Positions 6,922 through 14,579 of a stretch of DNA of 64,000 nucleotides are shown piece by piece. Positions within the stretch are counted from its first letter, which is position 1. Every line of letters begins with the position of its first letter. Where the stretch lies: contig CAMKEG010000006.1 in the NCBI GenBank assembly GCA_946411505.1, positions 1 to 64,000 of the forward strand. The letters run 5' to 3'. Origin of the DNA: an uncultured Treponema sp. (GTDB lineage: Bacteria > Spirochaetota > Spirochaetia > Treponematales > Treponemataceae). The position numbers and the translations under genes are program-made. The notes below the pieces were generated by a model. That model searched no databases. It saw only the letters and a program-made list of their open reading frames with translations, and had not been told where the DNA came from.

Positions 6922-8166
6922 ATGAGAAGAATCAGTTCGGGAATGAATGACACGGACGTGCAGTCCAGGTTGAGAATACAGGAATACAAACTTAACAAGG
7001 CCAACAACCAGTTGGGAAGCCAGAGGCGCATCCAGGAATTGCGCGACGACCCGATAGCCGCCGGCCACTTGGTCCGCTACCAGTCGTTCGCCGGCCGCGT
7101 AAAGCAGTTTGAGGAAAACGCGCAGACGCTCACCGAACGCTTTACCGTGCGCGAAGGCTACATGAACGACTCTTTGCAAATCATGCAGCGCGTCAGGGAG
7201 CTTGCAGTCCAGGGCGCGCACGGAACCTACACCAAGGACGATTTGCAAAACATGGCCGGCGAGGTTGACCAGCTTTTGCGCCAGATGATTCAAAACGCCA
7301 ACGCCGTCGACCAGGACGGAAACGCGCTTTTTGCCGGAACCAACACAAAGGTCACGGCCTTTGAAGTCGAGATGGGAAACGTCGAAGGCTCGGGCGTTCC
7401 GATGATTCAGGAAGTCATTTACAACGGAAACGTGGCCTCGAACAACGTCGAGGTTGACGAAGGCCAGTATTTGGAAGTCAACAATTCCGGAAACAGGACT
7501 TTCTGGGCCGACAAGCAAACTTTGACAAGCGGCCGCGACACGACAAACTGGGTGGCGCAAAACGACTCGCTCATTTCCGTTGACGGAAAGGAAATCCAGG
7601 TTTCCGCCGGCGACAACATTTACGCCGTGATCGCAAAAATCAACAATTCCGACGCGGCCGTAAAGGCCTCTCTTGACCCGATAACCCGCGGCCTTCACTT
7701 GCAGACAACCGACGCCCGCCAGCTTTGGCTTAAGGACGAGGAGGGAAGCGTCCTCACCGACCTTGGCGTCATAAGCGGAACGGAACAAAGGCCGCCCTAC
7801 AACTACGCCACGGGAACCCGCGTCTCTGGCGGAAGCATGTTCGACAGCGTGATCGCTTTGCGAAACGCGATGCTAAAGGGCGACCAAGAGGCGATCGGAA
7901 GCCGCGTTTTGGGAAGCCTTGACTCAGGCCTTGGAAACCTTGTGACCCGCATCGCCGAGAACGGTTCCAGCTACGAAAGGGCCTCTCTCAACGTGACCCG
8001 AAATTCCCAAACCGCGCTCAACGTGACGCAGATGATAGCGACCGAGGGAGACCTTGACTTCACCAAGGCCGTCACCGACATGAAGATGATGGACTACGTT
8101 CACCAAGCCTCGCTTAGCGTCGCCGGAAAAATGTACTCAAGCACTTTGCTCAACTACATGCGATAG
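6922..8166 (+). CDS. flgL: Flagellar hook-associated protein 3, FlgL
   Basis: FlgL is the second hook-filament junction protein and belongs to the flagellin superfamily. The product has 414 residues. The N-terminal coiled coil (RRISSGMNDTDVQSRL, then LRDDPIAAGHLVRYQS) carries the flagellin D0/D1 pattern. The C-terminal helix (DLDFTKAVTDMKMMDYVHQA) completes the coiled coil, with variable beta-rich sequence between. An AAGGAG site precedes the ATG. The TAG stop begins hairpin element copy C. Confidence 0.95.
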   Translation: MRRISSGMNDTDVQSRLRIQEYKLNKANNQLGSQRRIQELRDDPIAAGHLVRYQSFAGRVKQFEENAQTLTERFTVREGYMNDSLQIMQRVRELAVQGAHGTYTKDDLQNMAGEVDQLLRQMIQNANAVDQDGNALFAGTNTKVTAFEVEMGNVEGSGVPMIQEVIYNGNVASNNVEVDEGQYLEVNNSGNRTFWADKQTLTSGRDTTNWVAQNDSLISVDGKEIQVSAGDNIYAVIAKINNSDAAVKASLDPITRGLHLQTTDARQLWLKDEEGSVLTDLGVISGTEQRPPYNYATGTRVSGGSMFDSVIALRNAMLKGDQEAIGSRVLGSLDSGLGNLVTRIAENGSSYERASLNVTRNSQTALNVTQMIATEGDLDFTKAVTDMKMMDYVHQASLSVAGKMYSSTLLNYMR

Positions 8167-8259
8167 CGGCAATAAAATTGAATGCAAGCCAAAGAATGAA
8201 GGATTGCCGCATAAGCCGCAACATTCGCGCTCGCAACCAAACTCGCGCGAACAGCGGTA
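8164..8259 (+). repeat. TAG-associated two-hairpin element, copy C (flgL-fliW spacer)
   Basis: This element starts on the flgL stop codon and ends 21 nt before fliW, just ahead of its GGAGG. Stem 1 pairs GCGGC (8166-8170) with GCCGC (8206-8210). Stem 2 is GCCGC (8215-8219) with GCGGT (8254-8258). The two arms are swapped relative to the GCGGC/GCCGT of the other copies, a compensatory double change. The inner stem is TTCGCG (8224-8229) with CGCGAA (8246-8251). Confidence 0.85.
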
Positions 8260-8280
8260 CTTCTTGGAGGTTTTTTTTAA

Positions 8281-8733
8281 ATGGATGTCAAAACTAAAAT
8301 CGGAACGACAGTTCAAGTCCAGGACAAGGACATTTTGGAAATTCCCGAAGGCCTTTTTGGATTTGAGGAATACAAAAAATACGCGATATTTGAAAGCGAA
8401 TACGCGCCCTTTATGTGGATGCAGTCATTGGACGAGGCAAGCCTGGCCTTTTTGATTGTAGACCCCTTTTTGGTCGCGGACGACTACGAGCTTGACGTTG
8501 ACGACAAAGCCTTGGCCAAAATTGGAATCACCAATCCCGCAGATGTTTGCGTGATGGCCGTAGTCACAATTCCTGCCGGCGGAACGCCTGTCACCGCCAA
8601 CTTGCAGGGCCCGCTCGTCATAAACAGAACCAACAACAAGTGCATGCAAGTCATCTTGGGAAGCTCCAAGTGGACCACAAAGCATGACATAATGAAGGCG
8701 CTCAAGGCAAAAGACGCGCGGGGAGACGCCTGA
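8281..8733 (+). CDS. fliW: Flagellar assembly factor FliW
   Basis: FliW (150 residues) binds flagellin and also binds CsrA, relieving translational repression of flagellin. The family pattern is clear: [16 protein letters not shown] near residues 19-34, [17 protein letters not shown], and the C-terminal [21 protein letters not shown] strong GGAGG lies before the ATG. The TGA stop overlaps the csrA ATG by one base, so the two antagonists are translationally coupled. Confidence 0.96.
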   Translation: MDVKTKIGTTVQVQDKDILEIPEGLFGFEEYKKYAIFESEYAPFMWMQSLDEASLAFLIVDPFLVADDYELDVDDKALAKIGITNPADVCVMAVVTIPAGGTPVTANLQGPLVINRTNNKCMQVILGSSKWTTKHDIMKALKAKDARGDA

Positions 8734-8963
8734 TGCTGATTCTTTCCAGAAAAACCGACGAAAAAATAAAAATCGGCGAAGACATCACACTGACGATAAT
8801 CGAAATTCGCGGAGACCAAGTAAAAATTGGCGTAGAGGCTCCCAAAAACGTCAAGGTTTTTAGGCAGGAAGTTTTCAACGCGATTAAGAACGAAAACAAG
8901 TCCGCGGCCGAAATCCCCAACGTTTCCGGCATCGACGCTATCACCAAGCTTCTTAAAAAGTGA
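8733..8963 (+). CDS. csrA: Carbon storage/translational regulator CsrA
   Basis: CsrA is a 76-residue RNA-binding dimer that binds GGA motifs in leader hairpins and controls translation. The sequence starts [15 protein letters not shown] and keeps the key R44 (in KVFRQEV) and the beta-strand core. The C-terminal tail after about residue 55 is slightly longer than the E. coli protein (61 residues), as is common in FliW-containing bacteria. It is fused in translation to fliW. The operon spacers contain repeated hairpins that deserve testing as regulatory sites. Confidence 0.96.
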   Translation: MLILSRKTDEKIKIGEDITLTIIEIRGDQVKIGVEAPKNVKVFRQEVFNAIKNENKSAAEIPNVSGIDAITKLLKK

Positions 8964-9174
8964 CGCCGATTTATAGCAACGGTATGTCGCTGCGCTCCAT
9001 TTTGCTATAGGAAGCGATAAAACTGCCCGCTCGCGCGGGCTGGCAATCAAGGCGCGCTTCGCTTAAAGCCTTGACTCGTTGCTTTTGCCGTGCGATTATA
9101 ATTATCGCACGGCAATAAATTTTTGTTATAATTGCAATTTTTTTTCCAAAAATCGCTAAAAAAAGCGCTATCTC
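8964..9174. repeat. Cluster of short palindromes between csrA and comF
   Basis: This 211-nt gap holds four inverted repeats. TATAGCAA (8972-8979) pairs with TTGCTATA (9002-9009). GCCCGC (9025-9030) pairs with GCGGGC (9035-9040). A hairpin at about 9042-9082 with AAGGC/GCCTT matches the tandem repeat at 1-135 closely. TTGCCGTGCGAT (9085-9096) pairs perfectly with ATCGCACGGCAA (9104-9115). A TATAAT lies near 9125. The last hairpin lacks a long T-run on the plus side. I see no gene here. Confidence 0.7.
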
Positions 9175-9930
9175 TTGTATCTAATATGCGTGAAGAATTT
9201 TGAACGCAAAGACCTTTTTGGCAAACGACAAGCGCTTTTGGCGGCTGTTTTTGGCTGTTGCCGCTGCCTCAGGTGCAATGGCGTCGCCGGCATCATTCCC
9301 CTCTGCAAAAATTGCGCTCTTGAGCTTCAAAATTTTGTCCGGCTTAAATCTCCGCTCCGATGCTCCAAATGCGGCAAAATCCTTGTCTCCGAAAAGGACG
9401 TGTGCATGGAATGCCGGGAGCGGGACGGAGAAAGCTCCTTGGACGCGCTGTATCCCCTCCACAGCTATCGGCAGTGGAAAAAGGAATTGGCGTTCGCGTG
9501 GAAGTCGGAAGGACAGAGGAGGCTTTCTCCTCTGTTCGCCCGCCTTCTTTTTAAGGCCTTGAAGGAATTGGGCTTGGAAAAAACGCCGATTGTTCCAGTG
9601 CCGCCCCGCCCGGGAAAGATAAAGGAAAAGGGCTGGGACCAGGTTGACGAGCTGGCGGACATATTGAAAAAAGAGGCTTTTGTCGATGTGAGGAAGGATT
9701 TTTTGCTAAGAAAAAGCCAGGAGCAGCAAAAAAAGCTTGGCAGGAGCCAACGCTTGGGCGAGGGCGGGGCAGTCTACCAGTTGCGGGAGGGCGTCGGGAA
9801 CGTTCCCAAGGAAGTCGTTTTGCTTGACGACATTGTGACGACGGGCGCCACGATGGAAAAGTGCGCCTGGCTTTTGAAGTCGGCGGGCGTCCAAAAAGTC
9901 CACGGCTTGGCGCTTTTTAGGGTTGGATAG
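9175..9930 (+). CDS. comF: ComF-family phosphoribosyltransferase-like protein
   Basis: ComF proteins (about 250 residues) couple a cysteine-rich zinc ribbon to a phosphoribosyltransferase fold and are linked to DNA uptake in competent bacteria. The N-terminus has CCRCLRC, CKNC, CSKCG and CMEC cysteine pairs within residues 28-85. The C-terminal half carries the PRPP loop LLDDIVTTGATMEKC, and IVPVPPRPGKIKEKGWDQ is typical of the family. The start is uncertain: TTG at 9175 or GTG at 9190, neither with a clear ribosome binding site. The TAG stop begins hairpin element copy D. Its role in this organism is unknown. Confidence 0.88.
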   Translation: MYLICVKNFERKDLFGKRQALLAAVFGCCRCLRCNGVAGIIPLCKNCALELQNFVRLKSPLRCSKCGKILVSEKDVCMECRERDGESSLDALYPLHSYRQWKKELAFAWKSEGQRRLSPLFARLLFKALKELGLEKTPIVPVPPRPGKIKEKGWDQVDELADILKKEAFVDVRKDFLLRKSQEQQKKLGRSQRLGEGGAVYQLREGVGNVPKEVVLLDDIVTTGATMEKCAWLLKSAGVQKVHGLALFRVG

Positions 9931-10022
9931 CGGCGAGATTAAGAGAAAGCAAGCCCAAAAACGGATGACGCCGCATAAGCGGCAACATTCACGCTCGCGA
10001 TAGGCTCGCGTGAACAGCCGTA
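9928..10022 (+). repeat. TAG-associated two-hairpin element, copy D (after comF)
   Basis: It starts on the comF stop codon (TAGCGGCGAGATTAAG). Stem 1 pairs GCGGC (9930-9934) with GCCGC (9970-9974). Stem 2 pairs GCGGC (9979-9983) with GCCGT (10017-10021), and the inner stem TTCACG (9988-9993) pairs with CGTGAA (10009-10014). The GCCGCATAAGCGGCAACATTC block is the best-conserved part of the family. Confidence 0.85.
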
Positions 10023-10030
10023 TTGGTAGT

Positions 10031-10315
10031 GAAAAAAAGCGCGGGCAAAAAAGCGCGCGAAGGAGGCGGGCGGCTGGCGGAAACTCTACGTCGGGCAAGC
10101 CCTCCGTTTTGCACGAGGAATTTATTTACTTGCTCGCTCACGCGAGCGGGCAATCAATTTGCCTATCCTTACTGCAAAAGCGACGAGCCGTGCGGAGCGC
10201 GTATGCGCGACAGCAACACCTTTAGAGGCCTCGTTTCCAACGGAAACGAGATAATCTAGCGGTTCCGTTGGCCGCCACGCCAACTGGGAGCGATTTTTTG
10301 CCCGCGCGTTTTTTA
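10031..10315. repeat. Large inverted-repeat element II, copy 1 (comF-cheW gap)
   Basis: The comF-cheW gap (9931-10371) has no convincing gene. Ends near 10031-10060 (GCGCGGGCAAAAAAGCGC) and 10287-10315 (GCGATTTTTTGCCCGCGCG) are inverted, and a second pair just inside, around GGCGGAAAC and GGTTCCGTTGGCCGCC, also matches. Internal hairpins are GCTCGC/GCGAGC near 10134-10149 and CTCGTTTCC/GGAAACGAG (10230-10250). T-runs on the plus side suggest a complex terminator. About 44 nt near 10252-10297 are clearly related to 31812-31855. Confidence 0.7.
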
Positions 10316-10317
10316 TC

Positions 10318-10346
10318 TTGCATTTTTTGCGAAAGCGCTTTATAAT
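10318..10346 (+). promoter_or_regulatory. Promoter of the cheW operon
   Basis: TTGCAT (10318-10323) is followed after 17 nt by a perfect TATAAT (10341-10346), 25 nt ahead of the cheW ATG. It would drive cheW and the tightly packed genes through recN. Confidence 0.75.
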
Positions 10347-10371
10347 AGAAAGACGTAAAATTGGAGGATTT

Positions 10372-10854
10372 ATGGCTGGCGAAGACATACAGTATCAGCT
10401 TGTTACATTTCAGCTTGGCGAAGAACTTTACGGCGTGAACATTATGGACGTTAAGGAAATTGTAAAGACGCAACCTGTGCGCCCTTTGCCCAACGCCCCT
10501 TATTATGTGGAAGGAATCTTCAATCTTAGAAAGGAAATAATTCCCGTAATTAATTTGCACAAACGATTCCGCCTTAAGAAAGCCGTCATGGAAGACGGCG
10601 AGGACGAGGGCGGATTTGTCATTTTGAACATAGACAACAACCGCATCGGCATCATCATCGACCGCGTCGCCCGCGTGGTTCCTGTGGCTGGAAAGGACAT
10701 CAAGGCTCCGCCGCAGATGTTCAGCGGAATTGGAAGCGAGTACATCCAAGGCGTCATCCAAAAGAATCCTGATTCGCCTTACTTGGTCATGCTTGACATA
10801 CGCCGCTTGTTCAACGCAAAAGAATTGCAAAAAATTATTGAAGTAAAACAATGA
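10372..10854 (+). CDS. cheW: Chemotaxis coupling protein CheW
   Basis: CheW links methyl-accepting receptors to the CheA kinase at the inner face of the membrane. The product has 160 residues from the ATG at 10372, which follows a TTGGAGGA site. The domain fills the protein: FQLGEELYGVNIMDVKEIV near residues 10-28, the receptor/CheA contact region with GIFNLRKEIIPVINL, and the C-terminal strand LVMLDIRRLF. The next gene overlaps by four bases (ATGA). The association with nadK and recN is not functionally obvious. Confidence 0.97.
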   Translation: MAGEDIQYQLVTFQLGEELYGVNIMDVKEIVKTQPVRPLPNAPYYVEGIFNLRKEIIPVINLHKRFRLKKAVMEDGEDEGGFVILNIDNNRIGIIIDRVARVVPVAGKDIKAPPQMFSGIGSEYIQGVIQKNPDSPYLVMLDIRRLFNAKELQKIIEVKQ

Positions 10855-11963
10855 TTCAGACATTCAGCTCAACCATTCGCCGAAAGGAAATGGACGCGGT
10901 TCTCACTTGCATGGTCGACGAGAAAATCGGCCCCGGCGAGTTGAACGCGCGCCTCATTCAGACCGCGAAAGAATTTTTTTCATGCGCGGGAGCAGTCGCC
11001 TTGCGAACTCCCGCCGCCGCCCTTAAATACGCCCTCAAGGCTCTGTCTCTGGAGGCCGGCAGCGGCGTCATGCTCAGCGCTTTGGCTCCGCTATGGCAAT
11101 TGTCCGTGGTGGAGGAGTTGGGCTACAAGCCCGTGATTTTGGACGTTCAATCTGAAAACGCCTTGGTTACGGCGGAAATAGTCTCCCAGGGAATCCAGAA
11201 CGGCGGCCGCGCCCTTGTCTTGCGCGAAAGCCTTGGAATCCTTCCAGACTTTGAAGGCATCTTGGCCTTGGGAATCCCGGTAATCGAGGACATAAGCCAG
11301 AGCGCCGGCGGCATTGTTCCTGAAACGGCGCAAGGCGAGGAAGCCGCTAAGCCCGCTCCCTCAAGCGAAGGACAGGAAGACGGCGACGCCCCCAAGGCGG
11401 AAGTAAAAGGAAAGAAGGCCGGCTCGTTCGGCGTTTACTCCATTTGCTCCTTGGAGGAAAAGGACGTCATAACCGCCGGCGGAGGGGCCTTGCTTATGGC
11501 CGCCGGCCGCCGCGACTGGCCCGTCCTCAAGTCTTTGGCGGAAAGCATTCTTGACATTGAAATGCTTCCCGACATCAACGCGGCGCTCGCGACGGTTCAG
11601 ATAAAGGAATTTGCGCGCAACGAAGCCAAGCGCAAGGAGATTTACGCCCTTTACAACCGCTCGGTGATGTCCGGCAAGAACAAGGGCTTTGTCCGCGACG
11701 TGGAATTGAACTCGACCATTTGGTCGTTCCCGCTCGCGCTCAATTCCGGCTTCAAGGACGTCAAGGCATACGCGCAAAAAAAGGACATTGAAGTCCGCTT
11801 GGCTTTTGAAGACTCAATCATCGCGGCCAAGGCGGAGGAGCTGGGCGCCGCCTGCAAAAACGCCAAGGCTTTGGCCCTAAGAACGGCCTCGTTCCCCTTG
11901 TATCCGCGTCTTGGCAGAAGCCAAATAGAAAAAATTTCAAAAGTGTTGGTAACGCTTCCGTAA
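10851..11963 (+). CDS. DegT/DnrJ/EryC1-like aminotransferase family protein with an acidic insert
   Basis: The product has 370 residues. The fold-type I PLP pattern of the DegT family is recognisable. VIEDISQSAGG gives the aspartate that would contact the PLP ring nitrogen. GSFGVYSICSLEEKDVITAGGGA aligns with the family's GsfGd..fSf...K.it.GeGG segment, keeping the lysine. Between these two motifs is a low-complexity insert of about 30 residues rich in E, A, P, K and G. Normal family members have only a few residues there. The gene overlaps cheW by four bases and nadK by one, so it is in the operon. The substrate is unknown, and a non-catalytic role cannot be excluded. Confidence 0.7.
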   Translation: MIQTFSSTIRRKEMDAVLTCMVDEKIGPGELNARLIQTAKEFFSCAGAVALRTPAAALKYALKALSLEAGSGVMLSALAPLWQLSVVEELGYKPVILDVQSENALVTAEIVSQGIQNGGRALVLRESLGILPDFEGILALGIPVIEDISQSAGGIVPETAQGEEAAKPAPSSEGQEDGDAPKAEVKGKKAGSFGVYSICSLEEKDVITAGGGALLMAAGRRDWPVLKSLAESILDIEMLPDINAALATVQIKEFARNEAKRKEIYALYNRSVMSGKNKGFVRDVELNSTIWSFPLALNSGFKDVKAYAQKKDIEVRLAFEDSIIAAKAEELGAACKNAKALALRTASFPLYPRLGRSQIEKISKVLVTLP

Positions 11964-12817
11964 TGAAAAATTGCCTTATTGTCGTTAACACAGATAAGCC
12001 AAAGTCCGAAATGCTTGGAATCGACATCGCGAACTTTCTAAAGCCCCGCGGCGTCGATTACGCTTTCTTGGACTTTAACGGCAATCCGCAAGATTTTGAC
12101 TGGAACTCGTTTGACTTTGTCGTCACCCTTGGCGGAGACGGAACCGTTCTCTTCGCGGCGAGGGGGGCGGCAAAGCATTCTGTTCCTGTCTTTCCTGTAA
12201 ACCTTGGCGAGTTTGGCTTTATCGCCGGCGTTCAGCCTGACGAATGGCAAAAGTCCCTTGAAGGTTTTTTGCGGGGCGAACTTAAGACAATACGCCGCAC
12301 GATGCTTTTTGCCGAAGTTGTCCGCGACGGAAAAAGCGTGGCCGGCTACCAAGCTTTGAACGACATAGTGGTCAGCGCCAAGAGCGCGGCCCAAACAATT
12401 TCGATGGACATAAGCGTAAACGGAAGCCCTTTGGGCCGCTTCAAGGCGGACGGCGTGATTGTTTCAAGCCCCACCGGAAGCACAGCTTATTCGGCCAGCG
12501 CCGGCGGCCCGATTGTCGGCCCGGACTTGGACGCGCTTGTTTTGACGCCGTTAAATCCCTTTTCCTTGAGCGCGCGGCCGATTGTCTTTTCGACGCAGGC
12601 GCTTTTGAGCGTTCAATTGATTCCGTCCAGAAACCGCGACGCGATTCTTACTGTTGACGGACAAAAGCCAGTGGACTTAAAGGACTACGACATAATTCAA
12701 ATTAAAAAATCGGAGCATGACGCGATTTTGGCTGGAACTTCCGTAGAAAAATTTTATAACGCGCTCCGCAACAAATTGAATTGGTCCGGCGGACCAAACG
12801 GAGGCTCTAATGCTTGA
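11963..12817 (+). CDS. nadK: NAD kinase
   Basis: This cytoplasmic enzyme phosphorylates NAD to NADP, the only de novo route to NADP. It has 284 residues. The diagnostic GGDGT is at 57-61, followed by VNLGEFGFIAG and the NAD-binding SPTGSTAYSASAGGP segment. The C-terminal DGQKP is also typical. The ATG overlaps the stop of the preceding gene (TAATG), and the 3' end overlaps recN by eight bases. A nadK-recN pairing is found in several bacterial groups. Confidence 0.97.
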   Translation: MKNCLIVVNTDKPKSEMLGIDIANFLKPRGVDYAFLDFNGNPQDFDWNSFDFVVTLGGDGTVLFAARGAAKHSVPVFPVNLGEFGFIAGVQPDEWQKSLEGFLRGELKTIRRTMLFAEVVRDGKSVAGYQALNDIVVSAKSAAQTISMDISVNGSPLGRFKADGVIVSSPTGSTAYSASAGGPIVGPDLDALVLTPLNPFSLSARPIVFSTQALLSVQLIPSRNRDAILTVDGQKPVDLKDYDIIQIKKSEHDAILAGTSVEKFYNALRNKLNWSGGPNGGSNA

Positions 12818-14561
12818 ATCGTTGAAAATCAAGGACTTTGCCTTGATAGACTCTTCTTCGGTGGAATTTTCCAAGGGATTCAGCGTCCTTTCGGGAGAGA
12901 CCGGCGCGGGAAAATCAATCCTTATCGGAGCGATTTCATTTTTGCTGGGCGGAAAGACCGGCGCGGAATCAATCAGGGCGGGCTGCCAGGAATCCAGCGT
13001 TTCGGGCGTGTTTTCGCTTCCGCCAAAAAGTCCGTCCGACCGCGACCTTTCAATGGAAACGGAGGAAGAGCCATTAAGCGCCCGCGAATGGCTTAGCCAG
13101 CGGGGAATCGAGGACGAGGACGGCCAAATCATTTTGCGCCGCGTTGTCCGGGCCGGCGGAAAGAGCGGCGCCTGGATTCAGGGAACGCCCGTGCCGCGCG
13201 CTGATTTGGCGAAGTTCAGCGAATTTTTGATTGACATTCACGGCCAGCACGAACACCAATCTTTGATGCGCGTGGCGGAGCATAGAAAATTTTTGGACAG
13301 CTATTGCGGCGTCGTGGAAGAAGTTTCCGCATTCACAAAGCTCTACGCCGCGCTCGTCGAAAAGCGCTCGGCTTTGGAGGCCTTGAGCGCAAGCGGAGCC
13401 GAGCGGGAACGCCGCGTTGACTACCTGAAGTATTCGATTCAAGAAATAGAGGACGCAAAGCTGAAGGCTTCCGAGGACGAGGAACTGGCCGCCGAAGAGG
13501 CGAAGCTTTCCAGCTTTGAAAAGTTGTATTCGGAAGTCCAGCGGGTGAACGAAATATTTTCCGGCGAAGAGGGCGGAGTTGAGGCCCTGTTCAAGCAGCT
13601 TAGGTCTTCAAGCGAAAAGGCCGCCGCTTTGGACAAGAATCTTGAGGAATTGGACGGCCGAGTTCAAAACGCTTGGTACGAGCTTTCCGACCTTAGCCAA
13701 TCCTTTAGGTCTTACCAAAATTCCTTGGTCTTTGACCCAGCGCGTTTGGAAGAAGTCCAAAACCGCCTTGACTTGATTTACAAGCTTAAGAAAAAGTACG
13801 CCTCCAGCGTCGACAGCCCCTTGGCGGCCGTCTTTGAATATTTGTCGCAGGCCAAGGCCGAGCTTGAAACCTTGGACTCTTCCTCAATCAACAAGGAGTC
13901 GTTGGAAAAAGAAATCGCCGCCTTGGAACGGCAGGTTTACGAGGCCGCAAAGGCGATTTCGGCCAAGCGACAGGCCGGAGCGGCCAAAATGTCGGCGCAA
14001 GTGGAGGCGGTTTTGCAAAAGCTTGGAATGGCCGGAACAAAATTCAGCGTGAGCATAAGCCAAAAGGCCGGAGACGCCGTGGAGCAAAAGTGCGGCCCCT
14101 ACGGAATGGACGACATTGAATTTTTGATTAGCGCCAACCCAGGCTCGCCCTTGGCAAGCCTTTCAAAAATCGCTTCCGGCGGCGAGTTGAGCCGCGTCAT
14201 GCTGGCCTTGAAGACGATTTTTGCCCAAAGCGACAAGGTTCCCACCTTGATTTTTGACGAAATCGACACGGGAATCGGCGGAGAAGTCGCCGTCGCGGTG
14301 GGCGAGCACATGAAAAATTTGGCCAAAAATCGTCAAATTTTATGCATTACGCATCTAGCGAGCATCGCTGTTTTTGCCGATAATCAAATAAGAATACAAA
14401 AGTCTGTTGAGAGCGGCGTTATGAAGACCCGCGCGGCTCCTGTCTTGGGAGAAGAGCGGGTTGCGGAAATTGCCCGAATGTTGTCCGGCGACCAAGAAAG
14501 CGCGGAATCTTTGGATCACGCAAGGTCGATGTTAAAAAAATACGCAAACTTGCCGCAGTAA
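12810..14561 (+). CDS. recN: DNA repair protein RecN
   Basis: RecN is an SMC-like ATPase acting on double-strand breaks. The product has 583 residues. Walker A GETGAGKS is at 29-36, and a long coiled-coil region lies between about 150 and 380. The ABC signature SGGELSRVMLALK is followed by Walker B LIFDEIDTGIGGEV near 480-495. A GGAGG site lies inside the end of nadK, giving coupled translation. No LexA-like box is apparent. Confidence 0.97.
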   Translation: MLESLKIKDFALIDSSSVEFSKGFSVLSGETGAGKSILIGAISFLLGGKTGAESIRAGCQESSVSGVFSLPPKSPSDRDLSMETEEEPLSAREWLSQRGIEDEDGQIILRRVVRAGGKSGAWIQGTPVPRADLAKFSEFLIDIHGQHEHQSLMRVAEHRKFLDSYCGVVEEVSAFTKLYAALVEKRSALEALSASGAERERRVDYLKYSIQEIEDAKLKASEDEELAAEEAKLSSFEKLYSEVQRVNEIFSGEEGGVEALFKQLRSSSEKAAALDKNLEELDGRVQNAWYELSDLSQSFRSYQNSLVFDPARLEEVQNRLDLIYKLKKKYASSVDSPLAAVFEYLSQAKAELETLDSSSINKESLEKEIAALERQVYEAAKAISAKRQAGAAKMSAQVEAVLQKLGMAGTKFSVSISQKAGDAVEQKCGPYGMDDIEFLISANPGSPLASLSKIASGGELSRVMLALKTIFAQSDKVPTLIFDEIDTGIGGEVAVAVGEHMKNLAKNRQILCITHLASIAVFADNQIRIQKSVESGVMKTRAAPVLGEERVAEIARMLSGDQESAESLDHARSMLKKYANLPQ

Positions 14562-14579
14562 ACAAAACGGGAGCGCGAT

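Noticed and set aside
10122..10388. 88-aa open frame on the minus strand in the comF-cheW gap
   Set aside because: It runs through the inverted-repeat element and the cheW promoter and has no ribosome binding site. Its similarity to a frame at 31665-31907 comes from the shared DNA element.
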